A DNA stretch of 64,000 nt, taken from assembly GCF_014202315.1 (NCBI RefSeq), contig NZ_JACHGN010000016.1, forward strand, positions 62,001-126,000, written 5' to 3'. The notes under the pieces were generated by a model. The model ran no database searches. It worked only from the letters and a program-made list of their open reading frames with translations, and was not told where the DNA came from. The translations under genes were made by a program, and so were the position numbers. Each line of letters starts with the position of its first letter. Position 1 is the first letter of the stretch. Of this stretch, positions 24,613 to 32,630 are shown piece by piece. The stretch is from Thermocatellispora tengchongensis (GTDB lineage: Bacteria; Actinomycetota; Actinomycetes; Streptosporangiales; Streptosporangiaceae).

Positions 24613-27567
24613 ATGCCGGTGGAGTTTTTGACGGATGATGAAGCTGCTGCGTACGGGCGATTCGCGGGGCCGCCGTCGCGGGCGGATCTGGAGCGAGTGT
24701 TCTTCCTCGATGACGAGGACCGGGCGCAGGTCGCGCAGCGGCGCGGTCAGCACATGAGGCTCGGGTTCGCGCTCCAGCTGGTGACAGTGCGGTGGCTGGG
24801 GACGTTCCTTGAGGACCCGCTGGATGTGCCGGGTGTGGTGCTGGAGTTCATGGCCGAGCAGCTGGAGGTCGAAGACCCCTCGCAGGTGAAGCGGTACGCC
24901 GAGCGGCGCGAGACGCCGTTCGATCACCAGCGGGACATCCGGCGGGCGTATGGGTGGAAGGACTTCACCGACGTTGACGGCGAGTTCGCGGCGTGGGTGA
25001 CGGCCCGTTCCTGGACATCGGGCGACGGACCGAAGGCGATCTTCACCGACGGGATCGGGTGGCTGCGAGAGCGGAAGGTACTGCTGCCGGGCGTGACGAC
25101 GCTGGCCCGGCTGGTGGCGAAGATCCGAGACGACACGACCAAGCGGCTGTGGGGTGTGCTGGAAGGGCTGCTGACGGGCGGGCAGCGGTCGGACATCGAA
25201 AGCCTGGAGCTTGCGGGCCTGGGGGCCGAAGCGCTGGTGCCGCCGCGTCGGCTGGGAGAGCTGGCCAAGTACGGGATGCGGGCAGACGCCTCCGCGCTGC
25301 GCCGTCATCCGGACGGCCGCCGACTGGCCACGCTGCTGGCCACGGTCCGGCACCTGGAGGGCAAGTCGGTCGACGACACCCTGGAACTGCTCGATCTGCT
25401 GATGGCGACCGAGCTGGTGAACAAGGCGCAGAACGCCTCTGACAAGGAGAAGGTCCGCAAGCACCCGAAGCTGGCGAAGTCCGCGGCCAGGTTGGCGGTC
25501 GCGGTGGAGGCGTTGTTTGAGTCCGACGGCTGGGGCGGCCCGGACGAGGAGGTCCGCGTGGCGGAGGTGTGGGAGGCGATCGAGACGGTCATCTCCCGCG
25601 CCGATCTGCGCGCGGCGCTGGTGCTGGTGAACGAAAGCGTGCCGCCGGCGGACGCCGCCGACCCCGACGACTGGCGGGCCGAGCTGCTGGGCCGGTACAC
25701 CACCGTGTCGGGGTTCTTGAAGGTGCTGCCCGAGGTGATCGAGTTCGGCGCGAATGCCGAGGGGACGCCGGTGCTGGAGGCGATGAAGGCGCTGCCGGAC
25801 GTGCTGACCTACCGCAGCCGCCTGCCCGCCCCGCTGATCCCCGGCCGCCTGGTCGACGCCGGCATGGTGAACAGCCCGTGGAAACGCCTGGTCTTTGGCC
25901 ACCCGATCCGCGAGGACGGCTCGGTGAACCGGCACGCCTACGCCTTCTGCGTGCTGGAGCGGTTCTGGCGCGGCCTCAAGCGCCGCGAAATCCACGCCGA
26001 CGCCTCCACCAAGTGGCGCAACCCCCAGGCTGAGCTGCTGGAAGGCGCCCAGTGGGAGGCGATCCGGCCTGACGCGCTCACCGCGCTCAGCCTCCCCACC
26101 GACCCCGACGCGCTGCTGGCCGAGCACTCGGCCACCCTGGACGCCGCCCTCCGCGAGGTCGGCGGACGCCTGACCGCCAACCCCGACGTCCGGGTCGACG
26201 GGGCGGGGAAGATCCACCTGACCGGGGTGAAGGCGATCGAGGAACCGCCGTCCCTGGTGGATCTGCGGGCCCGCACCACGGCGATGCTGCCGCGCGTGGA
26301 GCTGCCCGAGGTGATCTTGGAGGTCATGTCCTGGGTGCCCGAGCTGGCGGAGGCGTTCACCGCGGTGTCGGGAGGCCGGTCCCGGCTGGAGGACCTGCCG
26401 GTCTCGATCGCGGCCTGCTTGGCCGCACACTCCATGAACGTCGGCTACCGGCCGATCGCGAAGAAGGGCGTGCCCTCCCTGGAACGGTCGCGACTGTCGC
26501 ACATCTATCAGAACTACTTCCGGCCCGAGACCCTGGCGCCGGCGAACGCGCCGCTGGTCGCCCGCCAGGCCGGGTTGTCGCTGGCCCAGGCGTGGGGCGG
26601 CGGCCTGGTCGCCGCGGTCGACGGGATGCGGTTCGTCGTCCCGGTCCCCGCCGCGTTTGCCCGCCCCAACCGCAAGTACTTCGGCTCCAAACGCGGAATG
26701 ACCTGGCTGAACGCCATGAACGACCGCGGCATGGGACGCGGCGCGAAGGTTGTGTCGGGAACGATCCGCGACTCCCTGCACATGGTCGACGTCATCTTCG
26801 GCCTGGACGGCGGTGATCTCCCCGAGATCGTCGTGTCCGACACCGGCTCCTACAGCGACCTGGTCTTCGGCTTGCTGGAGCTGCTCGGGATCTCCTACCG
26901 GCCCGCGCTGGCGGATCTGCCCGATCAGAAGGGCTGGCGGATCAACGCGTCCGCGGAATATGGGCCGCTGGGCGCCTTCGCCCGGGGAAAGATCGACCTA
27001 CGGAAGATCCGGCGGAACTGGGAGGACATCCTGCGGGTGGTCGCCTCGATCTACACCGGCACCGTGCGGGCCTACGACGTCGTCACCATGCTCCAGCGTG
27101 ATGGCCACCCCACCGCGCTCGGCGAGGCGATCGCCTCCTACGGCAGGATCTTCAAGACTCTGCACATCCTGCAGTTCATCGACGTCGATGAGAGCTACCG
27201 CCGCGACATCAAGGACATCCGCAACCTCCAGGAGAACCGCCACTCCCTCGCCCGCAAGATCTGCCACGGCAAGAAGGGCGAGCTCTACCATCGCTACGAA
27301 CGCGGCCTGGAAAACCAGCTCGGCGCCCTCGGGCTTGTCCTCAACTGCGTCACCCTATGGACAACCGTCTACCTGGACGCCGCCGTCCGCCGACTCAAGG
27401 CCCAGGGCTACCCGGTCCGGGAGGAGGACATGGCCCGGCTGTCCCCGTTCGTCCACTCCCACCTCGGTGTCCACGGCACCTACACCTTTGCCTTGCCCGA
27501 GCTGGCCCCCGGCGCAATCCGCGACCTGCGTGACCCCGACGCCGCCGAAGACGACGACGAGATCTGA
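24613..27567 (+). CDS. tnpA: Tn3-family transposase TnpA
   Basis: 984 residues, full length. N-terminal DUF4158-type DNA-binding part (VEFLTDDEAAAYGRFAG, HMRLGFALQLVTVRWLG) and C-terminal DDE domain. The likely triad is Asp in GLVAAVDGMRFVVPVP, Asp in EIVVSDTGSYSDLVFG, and Glu in LENQLGALGLVLNCVTLWTT. It carries out replicative transposition by binding the 38-bp ends. A TACTTT -10 box at 24601-24606 lies 6 bases before ATG 24613, so the message is probably leaderless. The frame has no interruption. Confidence 0.96.
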   Translation: MPVEFLTDDEAAAYGRFAGPPSRADLERVFFLDDEDRAQVAQRRGQHMRLGFALQLVTVRWLGTFLEDPLDVPGVVLEFMAEQLEVEDPSQVKRYAERRETPFDHQRDIRRAYGWKDFTDVDGEFAAWVTARSWTSGDGPKAIFTDGIGWLRERKVLLPGVTTLARLVAKIRDDTTKRLWGVLEGLLTGGQRSDIESLELAGLGAEALVPPRRLGELAKYGMRADASALRRHPDGRRLATLLATVRHLEGKSVDDTLELLDLLMATELVNKAQNASDKEKVRKHPKLAKSAARLAVAVEALFESDGWGGPDEEVRVAEVWEAIETVISRADLRAALVLVNESVPPADAADPDDWRAELLGRYTTVSGFLKVLPEVIEFGANAEGTPVLEAMKALPDVLTYRSRLPAPLIPGRLVDAGMVNSPWKRLVFGHPIREDGSVNRHAYAFCVLERFWRGLKRREIHADASTKWRNPQAELLEGAQWEAIRPDALTALSLPTDPDALLAEHSATLDAALREVGGRLTANPDVRVDGAGKIHLTGVKAIEEPPSLVDLRARTTAMLPRVELPEVILEVMSWVPELAEAFTAVSGGRSRLEDLPVSIAACLAAHSMNVGYRPIAKKGVPSLERSRLSHIYQNYFRPETLAPANAPLVARQAGLSLAQAWGGGLVAAVDGMRFVVPVPAAFARPNRKYFGSKRGMTWLNAMNDRGMGRGAKVVSGTIRDSLHMVDVIFGLDGGDLPEIVVSDTGSYSDLVFGLLELLGISYRPALADLPDQKGWRINASAEYGPLGAFARGKIDLRKIRRNWEDILRVVASIYTGTVRAYDVVTMLQRDGHPTALGEAIASYGRIFKTLHILQFIDVDESYRRDIKDIRNLQENRHSLARKICHGKKGELYHRYERGLENQLGALGLVLNCVTLWTTVYLDAAVRRLKAQGYPVREEDMARLSPFVHSHLGVHGTYTFALPELAPGAIRDLRDPDAAEDDDEI

Positions 27568-27597
27568 CCCCTCCCGCCGGCGGCGGCTACTTCCGGG

Positions 27598-27745
27598 CGT
27601 TCATCTAACGACCGTTAGATGAACGTCGAGCCGAGCGTGGCCAGGCGAGCCGTCAGATCCCGTCAAAGCGTTCATCTTGCCGTTCATTTTCCAATAGTGT
27701 TCAGCTACCTCTCACGGCACGTTTGATGAACGGAGGGCGCTTTCC
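27598..27745. promoter_or_regulatory. res-like resolution site between tnpA and tnpR
   Basis: A perfect 28-bp dyad CGTTCATCTAACG-AC-CGTTAGATGAACG (27598-27625) has the length and 2-bp centre of a resolvase crossover site. Related half-sites follow: CGTTCATC (27669-27676), CGTTCATT (27681-27688) and GATGAACG (27725-27732). The last overlaps the tnpR ribosome-binding site, so resolvase bound there should repress its own gene. Confidence 0.75.
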
Positions 27746-28321
27746 ATGGCGCTCATCGGCCTGGTCCGGGTCAGTACCGACAAGCAGAACACCCAGCGGC
27801 AGCACGACGCCCTCGACCCCATCTGCCTGAAGGTCTTCGAGGAGAAGATCAGCGGCAAACTCGCCACCGACGACCGGCCCGCGCTGCTGAACGCGCTCTC
27901 CCACATCCGTGACGGCGACCTGCTGACCGTCCAGGAGGTCGACCGCCTCGGCCGCAACCTCCTGGAAGGGCTGATCGTCCTCAACGACCTGTTCCAGCGC
28001 GGTGTCGGCGTCAAGGTGCTGGAGGGCATAGCGGCCGGCGAGCACATCGAACGCTCCCTCATCCTCGACCTGGCCCTCGCCCTGGCCGAAGACCGCCGCC
28101 GCGACATCACGCGCAAGACCAAGAACGGCCTGGAGGCCGCCCGCAAACGCGGCCGGGTCGGCGGCCGCCGTCCTGTGGTTGACGACGACAAACGCGCCGC
28201 CATTCTCGCCCGGCGCCAGCGCGGCGAATCCATCCGTACCATCGCCGCCGGAGTCAAAGTCTCCGTCGGTGTCGTCCACAAGACCCTCGCGGAGTCCGGC
28301 GTTGATGGCGACTCCAGGTAG
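27746..28321 (+). CDS. tnpR: serine resolvase TnpR
   Basis: 191 residues. Catalytic N-terminal domain with the nucleophilic Ser in ALIGLVRVSTDKQNTQ, the arginine-bearing DRPALLNALSHIRDGD and VDRLGRN, the long E-helix (LALALAEDRRRDITRKTKNG), and a C-terminal helix-turn-helix (ESIRTIAAGVKVSVGVVHKT). It resolves cointegrates at the adjacent res-like site. ATG 27746 has CGGAGGG upstream. A second copy of the C-terminal half lies at 30668-30883. Confidence 0.95.
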   Translation: MALIGLVRVSTDKQNTQRQHDALDPICLKVFEEKISGKLATDDRPALLNALSHIRDGDLLTVQEVDRLGRNLLEGLIVLNDLFQRGVGVKVLEGIAAGEHIERSLILDLALALAEDRRRDITRKTKNGLEAARKRGRVGGRRPVVDDDKRAAILARRQRGESIRTIAAGVKVSVGVVHKTLAESGVDGDSR

Positions 28322-28460
28322 TTGCAGGCAGCGAGTCCTTCCGCTCCTTGTCGGTCGGCTCCTCCCAGGCCGAAACAGAGGGTTCCTTCGTGGGCGAGCC
28401 GCCCGGAACCTGCCCGACCAGCTCGACGCGCCGCCGACCAACACCGGTGAGCAGCATCGC

Positions 28461-28743
28461 GTGCCCGCATCGGACCCGGACGCGACCCTCGATCTGCCGG
28501 GACTGCTCGCCGATCACCTGCGTACCACTGGTGATGAAACCGTCCGCCAGGCCCTCGCCTCCGGGCAGACCATCCGTCGCGGCCACGGCTACTCGGTCCG
28601 CATCACGGCCCCGCTCACACTCCACCGCGTCGCGCTGGAACAGAGCGCCGCCCTCGCCGGCCGGCCCGACCGAGCGCAAGGCGCACCGCGTGTACGCCGC
28701 CCGTGTCACAGCCGTTCAGGCCACCCCACTGCATCCCTCATGA
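28461..28743 (+). pseudogene. frameshifted hypothetical protein carried by the transposon
   Basis: One frame gives TLDLPGLLADHLRTTGDET and TIRRGHGYSVRITAPLTLHR; about 28668 it must shift to give PTERKAHRVYAARVTAVQA and a natural stop at 28743. Together these look like one small hydrophilic protein family seen next to recombinases, but I cannot name it. A one-base indel breaks it. GTG 28461 is a weak start. Confidence 0.45.
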
Positions 28744-28840
28744 GCTGCGACACGGCAAAGCCGCTCAACGCTGCCCTGCTAACGGGACTTTTCGTTCGGA
28801 TCCTCGTCGTGCCCCGTTCCGCACCACCCCCTCCGGCGGG

Positions 28841-29029
28841 ATGAGCGTAGGGACCGTCTTGAACAAGCTGGCTGAGACCGCCGAGCACGTCGGCGAGTTC
28901 GCCCGCGAGTTCGCCGCCCAGAACTGGGTCGACATGGATGAGGAAGAGGCCGTTGGCTGGCGCAAGGCCTTGGCGGACCTGGAGGCCGCTGCCGCCACCT
29001 TCCGCAGCACCGTGAACCTCATCGACTGA
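28841..29029 (+). CDS. small hypothetical cargo protein
   Basis: 62 residues, acidic and predicted helical (LNKLAETAEHVGEFAREFAA; EEAVGWRKALADLEAAAATF). No recognised domain. It is the last gene before the right end of the transposon. ATG 28841 follows GGCGGG; TTG 28860 is another possible start. Reading frame length and composition are gene-like, but function is unknown. Confidence 0.5.
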   Translation: MSVGTVLNKLAETAEHVGEFAREFAAQNWVDMDEEEAVGWRKALADLEAAAATFRSTVNLID

Positions 29030-29070
29030 CCGGGGCTCTGCAGGCCGCACAGCGCGACCACCCGCATTAG

Positions 29071-29125
29071 AACGGCCAGTGGCGATAACCCGAGCCCCAA
29101 CGGCTCGCTAACGCCACTGGCCGTT
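29071..29125. terminator. two-tier hairpin at the transposon right end
   Basis: Outer arms AACGGCCAGTGGCG (29071-29084) and its complement (29112-29125), inner arms CGAGCC/GGCTCG (29091-29096, 29102-29107) with a 5-base loop. The outer left arm is an extra partial copy of the terminal repeat in inverted orientation, so the hairpin is built from transposon-end sequence. Confidence 0.6.
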
Positions 29126-29143
29126 CGGTTGCTGCTCAACCCC
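29106..29143 (-). repeat. right terminal inverted repeat of the Tn3 transposon
   Basis: On the minus strand it starts GGGGTTGAGCAGCAACCG and ends GTGGCGTTAGCG. Confidence 0.85.
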
Positions 29144-29215
29144 CGATCCATGGTGCCGGCTACAGACCGCCTGCTGCGAGGCCCGGCCCCGCAGCAGAAA
29201 GAACCGGTGGCGCAG

Positions 29216-29716
29216 TCAGACGCCGCGGGTCCAGAACTCCTGCGCCGACCCCGTGAACGACGTCGGGTCGCCGGCGAGGAAGAATTCGTCCCACACCGGC
29301 CCGTCGGAGAGCTCCCAGTGCTCAACGGCCAGACCGTCCCTGAAGCGCCACGCGCCCATGCCGACGCGCGTCCAGATCCATTCGCCACGCGCCGTGCGGA
29401 ATGTCCCGTGGATGATGCCGTAATGGTCGTCGGCGAGGATCTGGTCGATCTCGAGGGGTTCGACGTTGGCGTCGGCGAGACTCGCCCGCCGCTTGGCGTA
29501 GCGGCGCAAGAAGTCCATTCCTCCGGTCGCCGCCAGACGCACGCCGCCGGTGTGAATCACCATGTCCGGAGACATCCGCTCCATCATTTTGCTGGTGTGC
29601 TCTTGTTGCCGCAGGAGCCGCTCGTCCTCACTGAGGCTCGGATCGGTCGTGATCGCCGCGCCGCCTCGGTACAGCTCGGCCAGCCACAAGGCGTTCGGAT
29701 GGGTGTCGGACAGCAT
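29216..29716 (-). CDS. nuclear-transport-factor-2-like (SnoaL-type) protein
   Basis: 166 residues. The cone-shaped NTF2 fold is suggested by the N-terminal helix (NALWLAELYRGGAAITT), MSPDMVIHTGGVRLAATGG and the strand-rich end GIIHGTFRTARGEWIWTRVG. Such proteins are small cyclases, isomerases or ligand binders; no catalytic residues can be assigned. ATG 29716 follows GAGAGGTG. It is the first gene right of the transposon. Confidence 0.75.
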   Translation of the reverse strand: MLSDTHPNALWLAELYRGGAAITTDPSLSEDERLLRQQEHTSKMMERMSPDMVIHTGGVRLAATGGMDFLRRYAKRRASLADANVEPLEIDQILADDHYGIIHGTFRTARGEWIWTRVGMGAWRFRDGLAVEHWELSDGPVWDEFFLAGDPTSFTGSAQEFWTRGV

Positions 29717-29719
29717 GAT

Positions 29720-30096
29720 GTCACCTCTCGGTCGGGAAGTGTCCGCAGGGCCCTCGCCGGGTCGGAATGAGACATCGAGGACTCCATCAGATCGGGGAGG
29801 GGCGCGTTGCGCGGGTCAGCCACGCGTCGAGACCGTGCCCATTGAATCATAGTTCTCATATGAGAAGCATGTCTCACTCAGAACGGGGTAGCTCATCGTG
29901 TTCGTCTCCGCAGCCAGCCCGTCGCCGATAGCCGGGATCGCACGTCGCCGGACGACATCCGCCGCCTCGGCGAGGTGCCCGCCGCCAACGTCGGCGACGC
30001 TCTGGAAGGAAGGGGGCGGTTTCGAGCAGGGGGTCACGCCGGCCGATCGCCAGGTCACCGTGCTGCGGGTGTGAAGGGGCATGGATAGCGACCGGT
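29720..30096. other. gene-poor stretch with a 14-bp palindrome
   Basis: The only strong signal is TTCTCATATGAGAA (29853-29866), a perfect 14-bp palindrome in an AT-rich spot, suitable as a dimeric-repressor operator. Around 29950-30010 the plus strand reads DDIRRLGEVPAANVGDAL, which may be a scrap of a RraA-like protein, but it is too short to annotate. Confidence 0.5.
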
Positions 30097-30655
30097 TCAG
30101 AGGGTGACGGATCCCTCCGCGAGGTCGTCGTACAGGTCCAATTCCTCCGCCGGGCGGTCGAGGCCGCGTAGGGGGCCCTGGTCGGCGAGGTGGGTCTCGG
30201 CGTACAGGCGGGCCACCGCCGCCTTGCGGCCGTCGTCCAAGCCCCAGGTGGCCTACTCCTCCAGCAGGGCGGCGGCGTACACGTCAGCCATGAACTGGGC
30301 GAGCGGGTAGAGACGGGCCTCGGCGACGGGCGGGTCCAGGGCGGACCAGGCGGAGATCGCCTTGGCGAGGTCGTCGACGCGGGTCCGTACGAGGTCGGAG
30401 GTGGCGGCCTCGCGCAGGCGGTCGAGGAACGGTTCGTGGGCCCGTTCGCGGACCATGGCCCGCCGCACGTCCAGGCAGAGGATGTTGTCGCCGCCCTCCC
30501 AGATCGGGTTGACCTGGGCGTCGCGCAGGAGCCGGGCCACCGGCCACTGTTCGATGTAGCCGTTGCCGCCGTGCACCTCGATGGCGTCGCTGGCGGCCGT
30601 GACGCCGAGCCGGGCGGCGCGCAGTTGGAAGGCGCGGCCCGTTTCTGGCATATTC
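30097..30655 (-). pseudogene. C-terminal fragment of an acyl-CoA dehydrogenase
   Basis: Contains the family hallmark DAIEVHGGNGYIEQWPVARL and LRDAQVNPIWEGGDNILCLD. An amber TAG at 30253-30255 interrupts the C-terminal helix (AAALLEE then ATWGLDDGRKAAVARLYA), and the natural stop is at 30097. The N-terminal two thirds are missing; at about 30655-30667 the sequence changes to a resolvase fragment in the opposite orientation. Not functional. Confidence 0.8.
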
Positions 30656-30667
30656 CGGCCGGCCCCC

Positions 30668-30883
30668 AAGAACGGCCTCGAAGCCGCCCGCAAACGCGGC
30701 CGGATCGGCGGCCGCCGTCCCGTGGTCGACGACGACAAACGCGCCGCCATCCTCGCCCGCCGAGGGCGCGGCGAATCCATCCGCACCATCGCCGCCGGCG
30801 TCAAAGTCTCCGTCGGCGTCGTCCACAAGACCCTCGCCGATGCTCAGGGCGCCGCCGCGGCCGCCGAGGGCAACCACGGCTGA
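30668..30883 (+). pseudogene. C-terminal fragment of a second Tn3 resolvase
   Basis: KNGLEAARKRGRIGGRRPVV ... ESIRTIAAGVKVSVGVVHKT is nearly identical to the end of the resolvase at 27746. The catalytic domain is absent. It was joined at about 30666 to the acyl-CoA dehydrogenase fragment, marking the edge of a former second transposon. Confidence 0.85.
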
Positions 30884-31084
30884 CCAGCCCGACCCACTCT
30901 GGAGGAGAGCGCCGTGCCGCTGCCGCAGATCCCGCTCGACGACCCGCGCGTCCTGCAGCGTCGCGGGCCCTCGCTGACCTGATCAACAAGTTCGCGCACC
31001 AGGAAAGCAACCCTGAGCGGCAGCTGACCATCATAGAAGCGCCCGAAACTTTGGGACTTCTGGCCTGAGAGTGGCCATCCGCCG

Positions 31085-31290
31085 GCTCGGCGGCCGGAAG
31101 GTGCCCGCGGGCGCGCCGACCGGTTTCGTGCCCATGTCGCCGGCCGCGCTTCATCTCCTTCAACACCGCCACCGCCTCCATCAGCTCGCCCGTGCCCGGC
31201 CCGCCCTGGAAGTCGATCGCGGCCAGCACGTTCGAGCGAGGTGAACCGGCGCAGGTAGGTGTAGGAGTCGGCTGCGGCGACTGCCCCCAA
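31085..31290 (-). pseudogene. Tn3 transposase fragment with an apparent micro-inversion
   Basis: Minus strand: YTYLRRFTSL, then in another frame VLAAIDFQGGPGTGELMEAV and AVLKEMKR, like the central region of a Tn3 transposase. The expected continuation (KVPAGAPTGFVP) is present but on the plus strand at about 31110-31145, so a short segment seems to have been flipped. A third transposase type is therefore represented in the window. Confidence 0.5.
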
Positions 31291-31370
31291 TCACCCGTCG
31301 ACGCAGAGTAACTTGCGGGAATTGCCATTCTCGGTAGTTGCTGGCGGGCGACGCCACGCAACAGACACGA

Positions 31371-31403
31371 TTTTCTGTTTTTGATTTTCTGGAAAACAGA
31401 AAA
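31371..31403. promoter_or_regulatory. 33-bp AT-rich inverted repeat upstream of the coiled-coil gene
   Basis: TTTTCTGTTTT (31371-31381) and AAAACAGAAAA (31393-31403) are perfect 11-base arms around TGATTTTCTGG. It ends 15 bases before the GTG at 31419 and covers the likely promoter. An AT-rich dyad of this size stands out in such GC-rich DNA and looks like an autoregulatory operator. Confidence 0.65.
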
Positions 31404-31418
31404 TGGTAGGGTGCGCGT

Positions 31419-32630
31419 GTGGCGACGGAGATCGACAGTGGGGTTGGGCAGTGCAAGCACTGCGGGGCGGTCATCGAGCGGCGGCAGGGGAGGGGGCGGC
31501 CCAGGGAGTACTGTCCGCAGGGCGACTGTCAGGCGGCGGCCAAGCGGGAGCGCGAGATGCGGCGGGCGACCCCCGGGCTGGAGGGGGCGCTGACCCGGGC
31601 CGAGGAGCTGTATGAGCGGATGGAGAAGGGGCTGGCGGCGGCCATCGCGCCCCTGGCCGACGCGCTGGCCCAGGAGCTGAGCCCGGCGGGGGTGGAGGCG
31701 CGGATCAGTGCGGTGCAGGCCGAGGCGCACACGCGTGTGGCCATCGCGCGTACCGAGCGGGAGCAGGCCTTCGAGCAGGTCCGCCTCGCCCGCGAGGCCA
31801 CCGAGCATGCCCGCAGGGAGCGCGATGAGATGCGCGCCCGCGCCGAGGAGGCCGACGCCGAACGCGAGATGGCCCTTGGCGACGCAGAGAGGGCGCGCGA
31901 GCAGGCGCTGGCCGCCCTGAGAGAGGCGGCCACCACCGAGCGGCGGGCCAAGCAGGCCGCCAAGCAGGCGCGGGAGCAGGCCGAGCGGGCCGAGCGCGCC
32001 CGCGACGCCGCCGTACGGGAGATGAACGAGCGGGTAGAAGCCGCCGAGGCCGTCGCCGCCGCGGCGGAGGCCGCCGCCGGGGAGGCCCGGCACACCGCCA
32101 GGCAGGCCGCGGAGGAACGCGACGCCGCCCTCGCCCGCGCCGAGGCCGCCGAGCGAGGCAGGCTGGACGCCGAGCAGGCCGCGGCGGCGTCCGCCGCTCG
32201 CGCCGAGGCCGCCGAGGCGGAGCGGGACCGGGCCGTGGCACGTGCGGAGGCCGCCGAGGAGGCCAGGTCACAGGCCCTGGCCGAGTCGGCCGCGCAACGC
32301 GCCACGGCCGAGGCCGAGATCGCCGCCCTGCGCACGCAGGCCGTCCAGGCGGCCGAACGGGCCGAGCGCGAGGTGCGTACGGCCGCTCAGCGGCTCGAAG
32401 AGGAGCGCCACGCCGCCGCCGAGCGCATCGCCCAGGCCGAACAGCGCGAACGCGAGGCCGCCGCCGAACGCGACCGGCTGCGCATGGAACACGCCCTGCA
32501 GAGCGCCACCTGCGCCGACCTGCGCGCCCAGCTCGACGCCGCCCTCGCCGAGGCGGCCGCGCTACGGGAGCGCGCCATCGCCGCCGAACTGCGCTTGCGT
32601 CCCGACGGTGGCGCGGAACAGGTCGGGTAG
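31419..32630 (+). CDS. zinc-ribbon and long coiled-coil protein (KfrA-like layout)
   Basis: 403 residues. The N-terminal ~40 residues contain four cysteines (CKHCG ... REYCPQGDC) that could bind zinc, with an arginine-rich loop. Residues ~55-395 are an almost unbroken alanine/glutamate/arginine coiled coil (EREQAFEQVRLAREATEHAR and similar heptads). There is no signal peptide or membrane segment. A small DNA-binding head plus long coiled coil recalls plasmid KfrA-type proteins, although the KfrA N-terminal domain itself is not visible. GTG 31419 follows GGTAGGG. It is intact within a zone of transposon debris and has its own AT-rich dyad, so it was probably mobile cargo. Function unknown. Confidence 0.8.
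   Translation: MATEIDSGVGQCKHCGAVIERRQGRGRPREYCPQGDCQAAAKREREMRRATPGLEGALTRAEELYERMEKGLAAAIAPLADALAQELSPAGVEARISAVQAEAHTRVAIARTEREQAFEQVRLAREATEHARRERDEMRARAEEADAEREMALGDAERAREQALAALREAATTERRAKQAAKQAREQAERAERARDAAVREMNERVEAAEAVAAAAEAAAGEARHTARQAAEERDAALARAEAAERGRLDAEQAAAASAARAEAAEAERDRAVARAEAAEEARSQALAESAAQRATAEAEIAALRTQAVQAAERAEREVRTAAQRLEEERHAAAERIAQAEQREREAAAERDRLRMEHALQSATCADLRAQLDAALAEAAALRERAIAAELRLRPDGGAEQVG

Larger units (their letters stand above)
24447..29144 (+). mobile_element. Tn3-family transposon with matching 38-bp terminal inverted repeats
   Basis: Left repeat 24448-24485 and right repeat 29106-29143 agree at 34 of 38 positions by eye and begin GGGGT, with TGGAACG and CGTTA placed as in Tn3 itself. 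Between them lie tnpA, a res-like site, tnpR and short cargo, about 4.7 kb. Counting one extra G at each end, the flanking pentamers are GAACC (24442-24446) and GATCC (29145-29149), a 4-of-5 match to a target duplication. tnpA and tnpR have no breaks, so the element may still be active. Confidence 0.85.

Noticed and set aside
29950-30075. Possible RraA-family fragment (DDIRRLGEVPAANVGDAL)
   Set aside because: Under 20 residues of weak similarity and no second motif.
30913-31066. GGAGGAGAG plus GTG followed by PLPQIPLDD, resembling the start of a contractile-injection baseplate gene, then an unknown tail (LADLINKFAHQESNPE)
   Set aside because: Only about ten residues match and the rest cannot be identified; reported neither as a gene nor as a system.
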